This document shows, one piece after another, positions 29,701-46,582 of a stretch of DNA of 64,000 nucleotides. Source of the DNA: Symbiotaphrina buchneri (Eukaryota > Ascomycota > Symbiotaphrinales > Symbiotaphrinaceae). A program made the translations under genes and the position numbers. Position 1 is the first letter of the stretch, and every line of letters starts with the position of its first letter. The notes below the pieces were generated by a model, which made no database searches, had not been told where the DNA came from, and was given only the letters and a program-made list of their open reading frames with translations. The stretch is taken from the NCBI GenBank assembly GCA_001599915.1, contig BCIG01000006.1, positions 620,001 through 684,000 of the forward strand, read 5' to 3'.

Positions 29701-31611
29701 CCGGGGCCCTCAACGGAAGAGAAACCCCGCCCTGCAAAGACCGTAACATTCGCCCCGTTCCCTGAATATTCAAAAAGTCCCGAAGTACAGCCGCGGACGC
29801 CGAGCACCGACCTGTCACAGCCAGATAAAACATCTTCTTCCGGTGATCACAGACCATCCGCACTTCGCGCATCAGCGGCGCTATCACTGAGCCCTGGACA
29901 CAAGAATTTCCCTTCGGAAGCTTCGCAGCCGAAACCTTCCTTGGATCTCTCGCGTTCGATAAACTCACTCGCACAATCACTATACTTCGAAAGAAATGGA
30001 CTGCTCGGCCAGTTCGTCGAGTTCACTGTAGGCTCGGTCGTCTTTTCTGCCCTTGAGCAAGTCTCAGACGAGAATGTAGCGGCGGAGGCAGGTACGTTCA
30101 TCGCTGTATTTTCACCCTTAAAGACCCGGCTGACCCGTTCAGATCATTTCCGTCAACGAAAACTTTCTGAGCGCTACTTTTATAGATGGAAAGACATCAG
30201 TTGGAAGCTGGGTTTGAAACGCAAAGGAAGAGAACGTCGGAAGAAGTTTGCAGAATCTCTGAGAGCTTCTGTGAGCGGTAGGAAGAGAGGGATTGAACAG
30301 GATATGGAGGATTGGGTGAAGAGGCAAAAGCCGGACGGGGGTTCAGAGGAACGACAAAGACTGGAGGTAGTTGATGGTGCGGTTCATCAATCGGTCAGTC
30401 ACATGAGGGGGAGGAAGAGCTTGCCGCCTGGTTACGCTCCAAATGGTGAAGGGTCTCTTCGTGATGAGGGCGACCAAATGCAGAAGCGGCCTTCGCCAGC
30501 ACCTGTGATTGGTACTCCTGGAACGGCTGCGGCTGCAGCTCGGAAATATAAACGGTCAAGAACTGTGGCCAACGTCGAGGCCGGACCGCAGTCCTCAAGG
30601 AGTGCCTACAACAATTCGAATCTTCAAAGGTCACCACTGGGAAACTCGTCGCTTTTCAGAGACTGGTCGCCTAATTCTTCAACTGCCAACCACATACGAC
30701 GGAAAGATACGACACAGAGCGAGTATTTCCGTCTCAAGTCGATGGGTCTGGATCCCAATAAACTACTTTCACCCAAGGTCACATCTACCAAACTGAATGG
30801 CACAGGTGTGAGGGGTGAGGATAACGACGCGATAGCGAACAAGTCGGCTAAACGTTCGTTGGACGACGCCTCGTTTGATTCACCACGGTCTCGTCCGCGG
30901 TGCTCTGGCGAATTCGACCGAAAGGCGGCTGACGACGAAGATGAGGAGCTTTTTGCTCAACTGCAAGGGGTGAGGGAGGCAATGAATGATGGGATCGTAT
31001 TCTTTCACAAGCAGTTGGAAGAAGAGGGCAAGAGGTTGCGAGAGAGCACTGGAAGTAGTCGACGAAGTAGCGGAGGTCCAAGTGTGCATCAAGCACAGGA
31101 CTATGACCAGGAGGCATTATCCAACTCTAGGAGAGGGTTTTGGAGGCCGAAGGACCGGCCGCGGACGGTGTTTGAGGTCAAGCCTAGAACTAACAAACCT
31201 TTACCAAGCGTTCAGGCAAAGCCCCTTGGGTCACACACTCCGGCGCTGAGCGTGGGGAGCGACTTTGGAGCAAATGATGAAAGCCCTGGGGTCGAGGAGG
31301 GCCTGCACGATGATGAGGCATCTGCAGAAGAAGAGGAAGGACTGGAAGACTTTGAAGGAGAGGATGAGGACGACCTGCGATATGGGGCAGACGAAGTATC
31401 CGAGGATGGTCTCCAAGAGGAATATTTGGAGGAAGGAGATTACCTAGAGGATGAAGAATCGCCTGCTGGCTACTCTGAAGAAGTAAGCGGCGACGAGGAA
31501 GGGAGCTACGTCTCGGAAGACGATTTTGTCGCGGAGGACGCGGCTGCAAGGGCGCGCCGGGCCGCTCTGGCGGCCAAAGGAAGCAGCGCCGACGATGCCA
31601 TTGAGCTTTGA
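26756..31611 (+). CDS. SAC3: Sac3/GANP-family mRNA export factor (TREX-2 scaffold)
   Basis: Scaffold of the TREX-2 complex, which links transcription to mRNA export at the nuclear pore. About 1,480 residues. The N-terminus is Arg/Gly-rich (RGRGGGRAGRASRGRG). The Sac3 domain begins at TLVGTCQDMCPEFERVER, passes HMVKRFRRSAAG and RTLNYLLDEVV, and ends with a winged-helix-like segment at MEDLTLEDLVFALGL. Then comes a Ser/Pro-rich region (roughly residues 480-830) with many NPF/FG-type repeats resembling nucleoporins. A basic segment follows (LSERYFYRWKDISWK), and the C-terminus is very acidic. Introns lie after DYFQT, CEK, LVLQ and GDLQ. A further in-frame intron near 30092-30143 (GTACGT..TTCAG) probably joins AAEA to DHFRQRK. 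It is not clear whether the FG-rich part binds Mex67, as in other family members. Confidence 0.9.
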
Positions 31612-32073
31612 GTTTGGCGCGAAATTATGGTTGTGCCAGGACTACGTGGTGCAAATAGAGGAGGTCAAGACCTTGGTGCATTTTCGTAGGCGTGGCGTTG
31701 GCGGACATCTATCTGTACCAGATTTCTGGAGGCTTCTTCGGCCGAGGGATTGCATCGCATGCGGCGTCTTCAACATTTTGAACGGTGGTGTGATGATTGA
31801 ACTTCAGCATCGGGACCGGGTAGCCGGCCCTTCAAGACTGCTACGACTGTGTTAACAGCAAGTTGGACTTCGACCGGCATTAGCTAGCGAGGAATGCAAT
31901 CAAGTGATTGTTCTTGGAGGACTGAGATGCTTCCTCTTTCTATTGGAGCACATGTACCGGTGATTGCCTGATTGGTCTACCTGCACGAATGCACGAGTGA
32001 TGATAAGTGGTATCCTTGTTATTATCTGCTATACGCCGATATGCTTGTTGTAGAAGGCTAAGCTGGCCCAGCC
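31612..32073. other. Convergent 3' region SAC3 / USP-like gene
   Basis: About 460 bases between convergent stops at 31611 and 32074. It contains the 3' regions of both genes. No gene seen. Confidence 0.5.
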
Positions 32074-34849
32074 CTACTTTGCCATGCCATCCAAGACCTC
32101 CTCATCCTCATTCAGATCCATCAGATCGCCCTCCTCGCCTCCGTCTCCCTTTGACCCCGAAGCGACCATCTGCGCGACCAGGCCTCCGGCCGACACCCGT
32201 TCCTGCATCTCCTGCTCTCCGGGTTCATGAGCGACGGCCTCCTCGTAAGGCGGTGGGTCCTGTGGAGGCGCGTCGGGGAAGGTTCTCGTGTCGAGCACGA
32301 ATGGTACTGTGTGGCGACCGCCAGCCGGCGGGGAAGGGGCTCGCCGCATGGGCTGCTCGTCCTGGTCGCTTTCGCCGGCATCGGCACGGTTCTTGCGCTT
32401 AGGAGATGCCTGCGCGGCCGGCTCGTTCGAGGCCTGGCCCTGTGCCAGCTCGGCGGCAAAGGCGAGGTTATCGGCTTTGACGAATTCCTGCGTCGGAGAC
32501 CGTCAGCTACCGTTCAGAATCGTTCTGTGATGGCCCCTTGCGTCAGGGGCTCGGGGGACCTTACTTGCAAACTGTCCGGTACTGGATCGTAGTCCGCAGA
32601 GCAGGCAGCGCTGCTCGCGTAGACCAGCAAGACCTTCTTGCCTTCATCTTTGGCTGCTTTGAGCACCTGCTTCTCCGACACGCGCGTCTTCTCCACAGGC
32701 TTCGAACCGTGCGATGAGTAGCTAAGTTTCCACAACTGTAGACCTCTTGAGAGGGCATCGGGTGTAGCAGGGGCTTCCTTGTTATCGTCTAGGGGATATA
32801 GAATATAGGTCGTTGATGGGTCCGTTGAAACCCCACGTAAATGGTACGGATTCTGGGGCGAGCGCTCCGGATCTCCCTCTATGGGTTGCGTGAGCAGAGT
32901 TGAAAGGTCCCTTAGACTTGCTCGTGCCTTTTCCGTTTGCTCATCGAGGACTGTTTACATTAGCGGGAGATCGTCACGTCCAGGCATCCTGTATAATACA
33001 TACGCCGCAACTTTTCGGTCACGCTCTCGTAGACTAATCTGAGCTGCTGTTCGAGGTCCTGCTTCGTAGACTTGTCGTCAGACTCGGCTTGAGCTTCGTG
33101 GCTGTCCTGGGAGGCTGTGTCGACTGACGACGGCTTTGGCACGAGACAGGCCATTGCCTTCTCCAACAGTTTCCTCGCGTCGATATTCTGACCATTACTG
33201 CCCCGGGCATTGAGCAATCTCATGCGCCGCTGGTCAATCTCGGCCAGTTCCTGCAAAATTTCAGCCTTCTTTGTCCGCATTTTCTTTGCCAGCTCCGCGT
33301 TGGCTTCTAGGTAGCGATCAGGGTACCATATAGATGGTACCCGTACCCCGACTCCGGCCTTCCCCATGGTTTGCTGTTCCACCCTCAGGGTGATCACGTC
33401 TGCTATGCTGGTCAAATATGTATGGTCTTCAATCCTGCCATCCAAAGGTTCGCTCCAGATGAACTCGTCAAGCGCATCATACAAAGAGGCATTGGGAGCT
33501 ATTGGATTCTCGTAGATGAGCACATCAAGAACTGAGAAGAGGACCCGCTCCGGTTCCTGTGCCGGATCTTCCAGGAAAGAAACTTTGACGGCTCGCGACT
33601 CAAAGAGGTTCGTCTGACTGTCACCGGACATTTCTCGAGCCGAACCTTCCCAGGCCCGAAGGAAATTGGGGAGGACCTCATCCACGGCTTCATTGTAAAC
33701 AGTAGGCAATGTCGCCAATGCCTGAACACTTCCATAGGATCTGTCAGTGAGCTCGAGAAAAGCCATTAGCCTCTGCGTCTCATATATGACCTCCTCCCCA
33801 CTGACAACACCTGCCGCTTTCGGTGATTGGGTGACCTTTGCCAACTTTATAGGCGTCCCATCCCACCATTCATCGTCACATCCATAGCTATCCAAAACAT
33901 AGTCTCTCATGAGCAGTGCCTCACGCGCCAATGGTATTGTTTGCATAATAGTGACCATGGGTGCGAGAAAACCGCCGGAAGGCGATGGCTTCATAAAAGC
34001 AGGTTCCCCAGCTTGCCGCTTCCTGTCCTGAGGCTTAGGATTCAGTATGATTTCGTGAGCCGAAGATCCTGAGACGGTTGTCAATGCCCATTGTTGTGTG
34101 TCGTAGTAATCCCTGTTTGCCGGACCAAACTGCGTCCCAGATGTTCCAGTGACGCCGCTCTCTTGGGGATAATGTTCGCTCATAGATAAGGCCATGGCCT
34201 GCTGCAATTCTTGTTCCTCTCGTTCCTCCCTGCTCAGATTCTTATTCGTACTGGCTGCTACCCTTCAGTCAGCTCAATGCCAAAATCCCGGCACAGTAAC
34301 ATGGCACGCACAGGGGCTAGTTTCCGTGGTCAGGTCAATTGTCGCCTGGTTGCCCATCCTTGAAGGAGGCCGGGAGGGGGCAGCGCTGAAGACATTTGGT
34401 TGCAGACTATCCGCTCCTTGGATGTTGAAAGCTGATGTCGTGAAAAAGCAGGAGTTAGTGGTCAAAGAGCGTTTTCAATGCATCCTCTCTGCCCGGGGCT
34501 GGGCCCTCTTACAAGGAACATTTTGACCGTAATCGGTTTTGTCAGCCTGGAAAGCGCTCTCGTCCCATGTGGTGTCAGTCTGTTGTAGTTGAAGTTAGCG
34601 ATGATCAACACACGAACTCAACGTCTGGACATGCCTGGGGTTGCTGCGGATTCGGATTCTCATAGTGTGCATTAACAGTCTTCTGTATATCGTTGTCGTT
34701 CAACTGCAGGTCTTGTATTCAGCTCTAGAGTTCTGTGCGCTGGCAAAGCTGTGCTCTCCCACCTTAAGCTTCCGCACAGCTTCATCGCGACTGATGTCAA
34801 GGATCTGCTGTAACGTCCGTACAGTTTCCTCTGGTGGATCCGAGCTCAT
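32074..34849 (-). CDS. USP25/28-like pseudo-deubiquitinase with UBA, SIM, UIM and PY motif
   Basis: About 800 residues, seven exons, start ATG 34849. Order: UBA-like domain (residues about 6-50, TLQQILDISRDEAVRKL then NDNDIQKTVNAHYENP); TIDLTTE, a SUMO-interaction-like motif; UIM EEQELQQAMALSMSEHY; then NPKPQDRKRQ leading into a USP fold. The Cys-box position reads PSPSGGFLAPMVTIMQTIP, which lines up with GNTCWFSAVIQSLFQLP of USP25/28, so Gly replaces the catalytic Cys. A YPDRYLEANAELAKKMRTKK coiled segment matches the USP25/28 insertion. The His-side half (LWKLSYSSHG, KVLLVYASS) is recognisable. The last exon contains PPPY (32245-32256) and an acidic tail. One intron is GC-AG. It is predicted to bind ubiquitin or assemble a ligase/DUB complex rather than cleave. 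Yeast Rup1 (UBA plus PY motif) has a comparable layout. The family match is from my reading of motifs, not a search. Confidence 0.8.
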
Positions 34850-35514
34850 CGCGACGCCAGTGCACTCTGATCACAGACAGCGGACTCTTCTAGCGGAGGG
34901 CAGACCTGGGACATCTGAAAGTAGAATTTAAGGCGGCGCCTGACCGTTGTGGAGCTCTATGGCGGTCGTAGAACGAATTATGAAGGGCGCATGCTCCGTG
35001 CGGAAACAATCATGTGAATGCGGGAAGCCGCATTATTTGACTCCCGTTCGCCTGGCTCAACAATCCCGACCCCCAGCTCCAAGTTAAGGAAATCTGTATC
35101 AGGGTGACGGTCTGTTCATTGCATACCTCTATATGGTCAGACTTTGACCTGTTGTATTTCGTAGATGACTGAGTGGATCGATTCGGGAACAACATAATGA
35201 GACAATCATGACATTTACAAATTCAAAATGCATGAACCACGAATGGATGAGCACAATTATTTGGTCACCGATAAAGCCCACATCTAACATGCCTATGGGA
35301 TTTTTGGTGACATCTAAATAGAAGCCCAGTAATACTCGAAAGCATCGGAATGTGATCGTTTTGCGCCAGTTGAGAGGATGCGAATCCCAGCCAGTATACG
35401 CCAATGTAAATGCAAACATCCAGCGCTATGCATGAAACCTAGAGGACGATGACCTGTTGACGCCAGAATTGCCGCCATTCATAGCCTACCCGTGCCGCTT
35501 CGTACTCCCGGCCA
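34850..35514. other. Intergenic, USP-like gene promoter and CDC34 3' region
   Basis: About 660 bases between two minus-strand genes. It holds the promoter of the USP-like gene (left) and the CDC34 3' region (right, AT-rich). A 96-codon minus frame at 35129-35419 has no family features and is rejected. No tRNA found. Confidence 0.5.
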
Positions 35515-36316
35515 TCAAGAAGTCTCATTTCCATCTTCACTTGGAGAGTCGACATCAACATCATCCTCGTCAAAGTCATCCGCAGACATCTCAACGTCGG
35601 AAGCACTTCCACCGAAATCGTCTTCCTCGTCACTGTCGTACCAGAAGTCCTTATCTTCTTTCTCTTCCTTGGGTTTCGCAGGTTCAGCCGTGGAAGGCAT
35701 CACAAACCCTTCCGGGATGTCCTTCTTCGACAGCTCGACATCCTCCCTGACTAGCTCTTTGTACTTCTCCAGATCCTGACGAAGGGTGACGGAGGCATCT
35801 ACATTGGCCGGCGAGCTAACTTCCGCGTCATCAAAGAGGGACAGGATAGAGATCAACACGGACTCGACACGTTGGGCAGGCGACCAGCGCTCGGCCGCAG
35901 TCTCCCCAGACATCTCGTCGTCTCCCGGAGGATGGAGGATCGAGATGCAGAGTCTTCCGTCTTTGTAAATATTGGGGTGGTACAATGGCCGAAGAAACTT
36001 AAAATCTTTTCTACCGTTAGTATTCACACCACTCCCATGAGCGGTCCAACAGCAACGAACTTACTAGGTGGAGAATATGGGTAGTTGTTGGGGAAAGTCA
36101 TCTTTGCCTTGAAGTAACCGCCGTGATAGTACGAGTCAGGATTGACTACAATGAGCGCAATGTTCCAGTCGAAGATGTTCTCATTGTTCAGCTCGAGTGA
36201 GAGTTAGCCGCGTATTGTAGGCCCATATCTCGGGTAACAGGGCTACTCACCTCGATGTTCGCCCAAGGTTCTTTGGACAGGCTCTTGAACTCGTTCATCA
36301 ATATTCGCTCGGCCAT
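35515..36316 (-). CDS. CDC34: Ubiquitin-conjugating enzyme E2, Cdc34/Ubc3
   Basis: E2 of SCF ubiquitin ligases, needed for degradation of cell-cycle inhibitors and, in yeast, of Gcn4. About 228 residues, three exons. The start ATG 36316 gives MAERILMNEFKSLSKEPWANIE, joined to LNNENIFDWNIALIVV. The core contains YPYSPP, HPNIYKDGRLCISIL with the active-site Cys, and the Cdc34-specific acidic insertion HPPGDDEMSGETAAERW after the active site. The C-terminal tail from about residue 180 is highly acidic (DFWYDSDEEDDFGG), the Cdc34 feature that binds the cullin basic canyon. Divergent from CWC2. The insertion plus tail separate it from Ubc7, which lacks the tail. Confidence 0.95.
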
Positions 36317-36949
36317 TTTCGCTCTTCAGCAATATCAGAGATGGACCGTGGTGGGCAAATGGGTTCGCTGGGCTTGCTACGCTCGTGGTACGCACGCGAA
36401 AGTCCGGCCCTACGACGATAAGACCGAATGTGTCTATCAGACGAGGCGAGGTCGAGAACGCTTGAGACCGGGTAAGAAGACGAGGGCGAAGATGCCAGTT
36501 CCGCAACAGGGGAGTCCTTCAGGCACGGAGAGAACAGAGCGAGGAGGTCAAGGTACTTGGAGATGATGTAAGAGGTAGGAGGATGAAGTCGGGTCAGCTT
36601 CTCGACCTGCTGAGGACTGAGGGCGACTTTCTGGGGGTGGCCAAAAGTGGCTTAAGATTCAGGGACGGGCGTCTAAGGTAAGGCTAAGTCAAGTGTAACA
36701 ACCGTAAATAAGGTAAGATAAGGTGATATACGGTACGGATAGTGTAACAGCATGTGAAACAAGTATCGAAACGACGAAATTGAAATATAAAGTGTAAGGT
36801 ATTTGTAAACTGCGTCGGTGGCCAAGAAAGGGCTCGCTTAGGTAAGAAAGAAGTACCGGATGGTGGGAAAGCAGAGCGAGGCTGCATGTCGGAGTGTTAA
36901 ACAGCAACCATAATTTTATACAACAACTCGCTCGATTTCAAACGTCCCC
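36317..36949. promoter_or_regulatory. Divergent promoter region CDC34 / CWC2
   Basis: About 630 bases between two divergent starts. Between 36673 and 36724 it holds reverse-oriented copies of the TACCTTACCT word (TAAGGTAAGG and AAGGTAAGATAAGGT), the last also matching GATA sites. Probably the shared promoter. No gene. Confidence 0.5.
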
Positions 36950-38249
36950 ATGGCTGAGGTAGACACGCGGCCTTCCACCGATCTACCGTCGGATGGGAAG
37001 GAATCCGATCCTGTTGCAGATGGTGTCTTCAGTGGCAACGAACTCGCCGTCACCAACAGTGAGAATGCTGTCGCCGGCGCGGACGACGCCGCGGGGAAGA
37101 AGAAGAAAATCGTCAAGAGAAAGAGACGGCCGGCTAGGCCACAGGTAGATCCGGCTACTATTACCTCGGAACCTCCACCGCAGACTGGTACAATCTTCAA
37201 CATATGGTATAACAAGTGGTCCGGCGGCGACAGAGAAGATAAATACCTGTCCAAACATGCAGCTCCCGGTCGCTGCAACATAGCGAAAGACTCTGGTTAC
37301 ACGCGCGCCGACAAGGTCCCTGGGTCATACTTCTGCCTCTTCTTCGCTCGAGGGATTTGCCCCAAAGGGCATGAATGCGAATACCTCCATCGACTGCCGG
37401 GCATCCATGATCTATTCAATCCCAACATAGACTGCTTCGGGCGGGACAAGCATTCCGATTACCGTGATGATATGGGCGGTGTCGGTAGTTTCATGCGCCA
37501 AAACCGGACCTTGTATGTTGGCCGCATACACGTGACTGACGATATCGAAGAAGTGGTAGCAAGGCATTTTGCAGAATGGGGACAAATCGAAAGAAGTAAG
37601 GAACTCCATATTCATCCTCGCCTTTTGAAGAGCCCAGCGTCTGTGCCAGTTGCTAACATACATTACAGTCCGCGTCCTTAATTCTCGTGGAGTGGCTTTC
37701 GTGACCTACATGAACGAAGCCAATGCTCAGTTTGCCAAGGAGGCCATGGCACATCAGTCACTGGACCACAACGAGATATTGAACGTCAGATGGGCAACAG
37801 TAGACCCAAATCCGTTAGCACAGAAGCGGGAAGCACGGAAGATTGAGGAGCAGGCGGCAGAGGCCATCCGCAGAGCCCTTCCAGCTGAATTTGTTGCGGA
37901 GATCGAAGGACGTGATCCGGAAGCGCGCAAAAGGAAGAAGATAGAAGGCAGCTTTGGCCTGCAAGGTTATGAGGCGCCGGATTCAGTCTGGTATGCGCGG
38001 AGTCAGGCGCTTGAGAGTGGTGTCGATGCTTTCGATGCAGTGGAAGCGCCAGATGAGAGGCGGCTCATAGAGCAGGCGCCGCAGCGGCAATCTGACGGAG
38101 AACCAGGCGAGGACGGCATATTCTCCAGCTCAACCTTAGCCGCGCTGAAGGACTTCTCGTCGCATAAGGGAACAGTCGCTGTCAGCAAACCCCCGGCTGC
38201 TCCTGCTGGGCCCCTGGTCGCATACGGGAGTGATGACGAGGACGAGTGA
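36950..38249 (+). CDS. CWC2: Pre-mRNA-splicing factor Cwc2
   Basis: RNA-binding spliceosome component (NineTeen complex associated) that contacts U6 and helps form the catalytic core. About 405 residues, two exons. The N-terminal 70 residues are charged, with a Lys/Arg patch (KKKKIVKRKRR). The Torus/CCCH zinc-finger part reads FNIWYNKWSGGD and CLFFARGICPKGHECEYLH. The RRM follows: RTLYVGRIHV (RNP2-like), then an intron near 37596-37669 and GVAFVTYMNEANAQFA (RNP1-like). The C-terminus is less conserved and ends in an acidic SDDEDE. Divergent from CDC34, convergent with CUT12. Confidence 0.95.
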
Positions 38250-38706
38250 TGATCGATTGGTTGTCTTGCATCCCCGGCGTTTATTCTGGTTTGTGGAAAG
38301 CTCGAGATTTTCGGCGTTCAAGGAGTTGTAATTTTGGAGCATTGGGTCGGCAGTTGATTGCGAAGAATTCTAATACCAGAAGAGCTGAATGGATGTCAAG
38401 GGCAACCTACGAACATGCTTGCAATACCAGCTGAAAAAAGTTGTAACATCAATTTCACACATCATGTATCTGCGGATCATAAACACGGTCTTATCCGTTA
38501 TTGTATGCTGGCGCCAACTACGGAAACCACCATCTCGGCATTAGTCTACTAGGCCACGAGACGCCCCTAATCACACCAATTTTGTTTTTCGACAATGATC
38601 CAACTCCTGTCTTGCAAAAGGTTGCTGTGCCTGCCCCCTTTTGAATACGTAGGGCTGTCCAGTGGAGCGGGTGTCCGATAACAGGCATTCACTGATCCCT
38701 TGGGTC
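38250..38706. other. Convergent 3' region CWC2 / CUT12
   Basis: About 460 bases between convergent stops. It contains both 3' ends. No gene seen. Confidence 0.5.
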
Positions 38707-41043
38707 TCAAGGCTTGCGCTTTTGCTCCGCTGCACGCTTCCGTTGTTGTAACCTTGCCTTTGCTGCAGCAGCTCGGTCAGGAGGGAGGGCACTCCTACTC
38801 CGATTGGCCAAGCTACTTGCCCTACTACTTGCGTTGTTGAGCCGGGCTGTTGTCGTCTCTTCGCGGTTCATCGTATGAACCGACTCAGCAACCGCTGGAG
38901 TGTCTTCGAGCCCTTGTGTCTCCTTTTCCCGCCCAACTCCCAGAGAGATACCGCTCTGCCGGCGGAGGGAGGGTACCACACCAGGTTTCGAATCGATAGA
39001 CCGTGATGTATAAGGTCGTGAGGTGTTATTTGAAGTTTCGTTCAACGCCTGCCTGATAGACTCTCCTGACCTGCGTTCTTGGGACTGCTCTGCCCCTGAC
39101 GCTGCCGTTGGCGTGTAGATGTCGTCACCTTTTAGGGAATCCATACTGCTCAGCGCTCGAGTCCCCTGCAAAGCTTGTCGTAGCCCGCCCATAGCACTCT
39201 CCGATCCCTCTTCGGCATTCAAGTCACCAACATCGGATACGTCCAACGATTGTGGCTGCCTATCTGAGCGCGACTGAAGGCCCTTGGTTTGGGGACGCTT
39301 TCGTATGAGTGAATGATGTGACTCGTCCCTCTCCATGCCATCAACGTCAAAGCTGCGGTTGCTCTGCTTGCCGGCCTCAGTGTGTGCTCCTTGTCTGTCG
39401 CTGTTCGACATGTAGCATTTCCTGGTCTGATCTACTGGTTCTCCCACTCTCCCGGCTGCTGTAGAAGAAAACTCGGCTTTCAGTTTCTCAATTTCAGCGA
39501 CGTACTTCTTCTCAAGATTCGCTCGTGCTTCCTCATGGGCCTGCCGTGCTCTGACCAACTCATCCCTATACTCTTGTGCTCGCATTTGCAGGCGTTCCTC
39601 TCTTTGTCTCTGCTTCTCATCCCGCTCCTTCCTTCTCCGTTCATACTTCTCCATCTCTTCTTTCACCCGCTTGAGGTTGTCGTGCAAGGACGTCTTTTCC
39701 TTGTTGAGTCTCTCTGCTTTCTCCTCCGCAACTTGGAGATTCCGACGCAGCTCCCTTGCTTCTTCTTGCAAACTCTCTAGGGCTTGCATTGCCTCCCTAG
39801 CTTTCTTTGGTTCCCGACTGCTTTCGACCAAGGTCTGTTTCGTGCGTGGAGAAGCTGCTTCGCCGCTATGCGGCTTGTCCTCTGCACCATGCTGTCTTTG
39901 TATCAAATTCTTCTCAAATTGCCAAACGCGGGTCTTGTATTCCGCAGCCAGTGCCGTCTGCTGTGCCAGCTCCGCCAGTAGACGTTCCATATCATGAGTA
40001 TTGCCATCTCTCAGCTTGACTGCACTCAGTTCAGCGGCCAGTTCAGAAACCTTAGCTTCCATCTCCAGGACCCTTGACTTCTCCTTACGAAGCTTTTCGG
40101 CCAAACGCGTGGCTTGGGAATCTCTGGCCATTGCAAACGATTTTGCGGCTTTTTGATACGCCATGAGCCTCTTCATCTCCCTGTAGGTCTTCTTTCGGTA
40201 TTCGTCATATTCGCTCTTCCAAAAGTCACTAGCACGGGATTTGGTAAAGTCAAGGTCGGCAGTGGCGTCTTCATCGGGATCTTGCTCTGGAGGGTTCCGA
40301 GAAGATTTGATTTCTGCTCTCTCCAGTACATTCTTCTTCGTCTCATCATTAGACAATTGTCTTCCGGCACCCGCTACGGTTACGTGTTCCCCATCGGGTG
40401 CCTGACTCGGATCAGGCTTCCCCGTTCTCGCATCGAGCAAGGACTTAGTCAATGCAGTCTGGCTGCGTCCATGGCCAGAATTCTTAACGCGCGGTGTCCA
40501 GGGACTTGGGTATTTGCCTGGGCAGTTGTCTGGCAGTCCGCTTTTTCCGCGATTTGATAAATGTTTCCCTTCCTCTTGTACATCTGTCATCGCGCCAAAG
40601 GAGACTGTTTTACGACGCATCCCTGCCGTTCCCGGAGTCAATAGGATGCCTTTCGCCGGTGAAGCAGGTACTCTTGTGTTAGAGGTCCCCGGCGTGGGAA
40701 GTATCTTCTTCGGGTCCTTTATTAGATCATCATCCGCTAGCTGTCTCCGAGGGTCTGTCCTGTCTTGCTCCCCATCCTGCCGGCCTGAATTGATCGAGCT
40801 CCGCTTTGGGTCCCCCATAGCTTGGGGCGTTCCGAAGATGGCCGTTCGAAAAGCTCGAAGAGCAAAGACTGGGGCTGGTGTTTCAGGAGCTTCGAAGTCA
40901 CCACCATTGATAGAATGATCTAACAAAATGGTCAGTGTTCACTGCCTCGATTATCAATGTTCATGCTGACCTGGTGTACCCGTTGAGGGGTGAGGGCCAC
41001 TGCTGGCACTTGCTTGCTGCGGTGCGCCTAGCCATCCCAGCAT
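38707..41043 (-). CDS. CUT12: Spindle pole body protein Cut12
   Basis: Fungal spindle-pole-body protein; in fission yeast Cut12 anchors the pole in the nuclear envelope and promotes Polo kinase activity. About 760 residues, two exons. The first exon begins at ATG 41043 (MLGWLGAPQQASASSG), and a 51-nt-class intron joins TP to DHSINGGDFEAPETPAPVFA. Conserved blocks are APVFALRAFRTAIFGTP, SPAKGILLTPGTAGMRRKTVSFG and KYPSPWTPR, followed by FWKSEYDEYRKKTYREMKRL, which opens a long coiled coil (about residues 260-530). The C-terminal 200 residues are Ser-rich and end in a basic KARLQQRKRAAEQKRKP. Likely phosphoregulated (TPG and SP sites), but that is inference. Divergent from GCN2. Confidence 0.9.
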
Positions 41044-41479
41044 ACTGGACAGTATATCGGAGATCCTGGACACGAGTGTTGATGCGAGATGCTCCGGCAC
41101 ACAGTGTTCCGTCAAGGATGCCAGTCAGGATGAAGCCTACTTGGTTGAATGGAGGCTTTGTTTACATTCACGGCTTCGCGCGTCAGTCCAACTCGAATTT
41201 GGTGTTGACCAATAGGACGCAACACCTTGATTATATATATAACCAAAGCTCTTAGTGCGGTGGTACGAAGTACCGTACTCAGATGCGGAGATAGTTCGCA
41301 CTACTTGATGGATGAGCTCTTGCTGGAAAAGTGAATGAACAAGTATATCTCAGCAATCTCAGCCCAGCTTCAGCAAGATGTCATATACTGGCCTGTGAAG
41401 GCCTGCAGCTTCGGCTGCATGCTTGCCCCCCCTCTCCTCAGGACGGCTGCGCTTTCATTGTGCATAATCCATCTAGACA
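41044..41479. promoter_or_regulatory. Divergent promoter region CUT12 / GCN2
   Basis: About 440 bases between divergent starts. A TATA-like run TTATATATATAACC lies at 41231-41244, about 240 bases before the GCN2 start. No gene. Confidence 0.45.

Positions 41480-46582
<5,103 letters not shown>

Noticed and set aside
34980-35120. Possible tRNA-like stretch (CCCGTTCGCC and CCCGACCCCC segments)
   Set aside because: No cloverleaf pairing or proper A- and B-box spacing that I can construct.
35129-35419. 96-codon minus frame between CDC34 and the USP-like gene
   Set aside because: No family features; located in the AT-rich CDC34 3' region.
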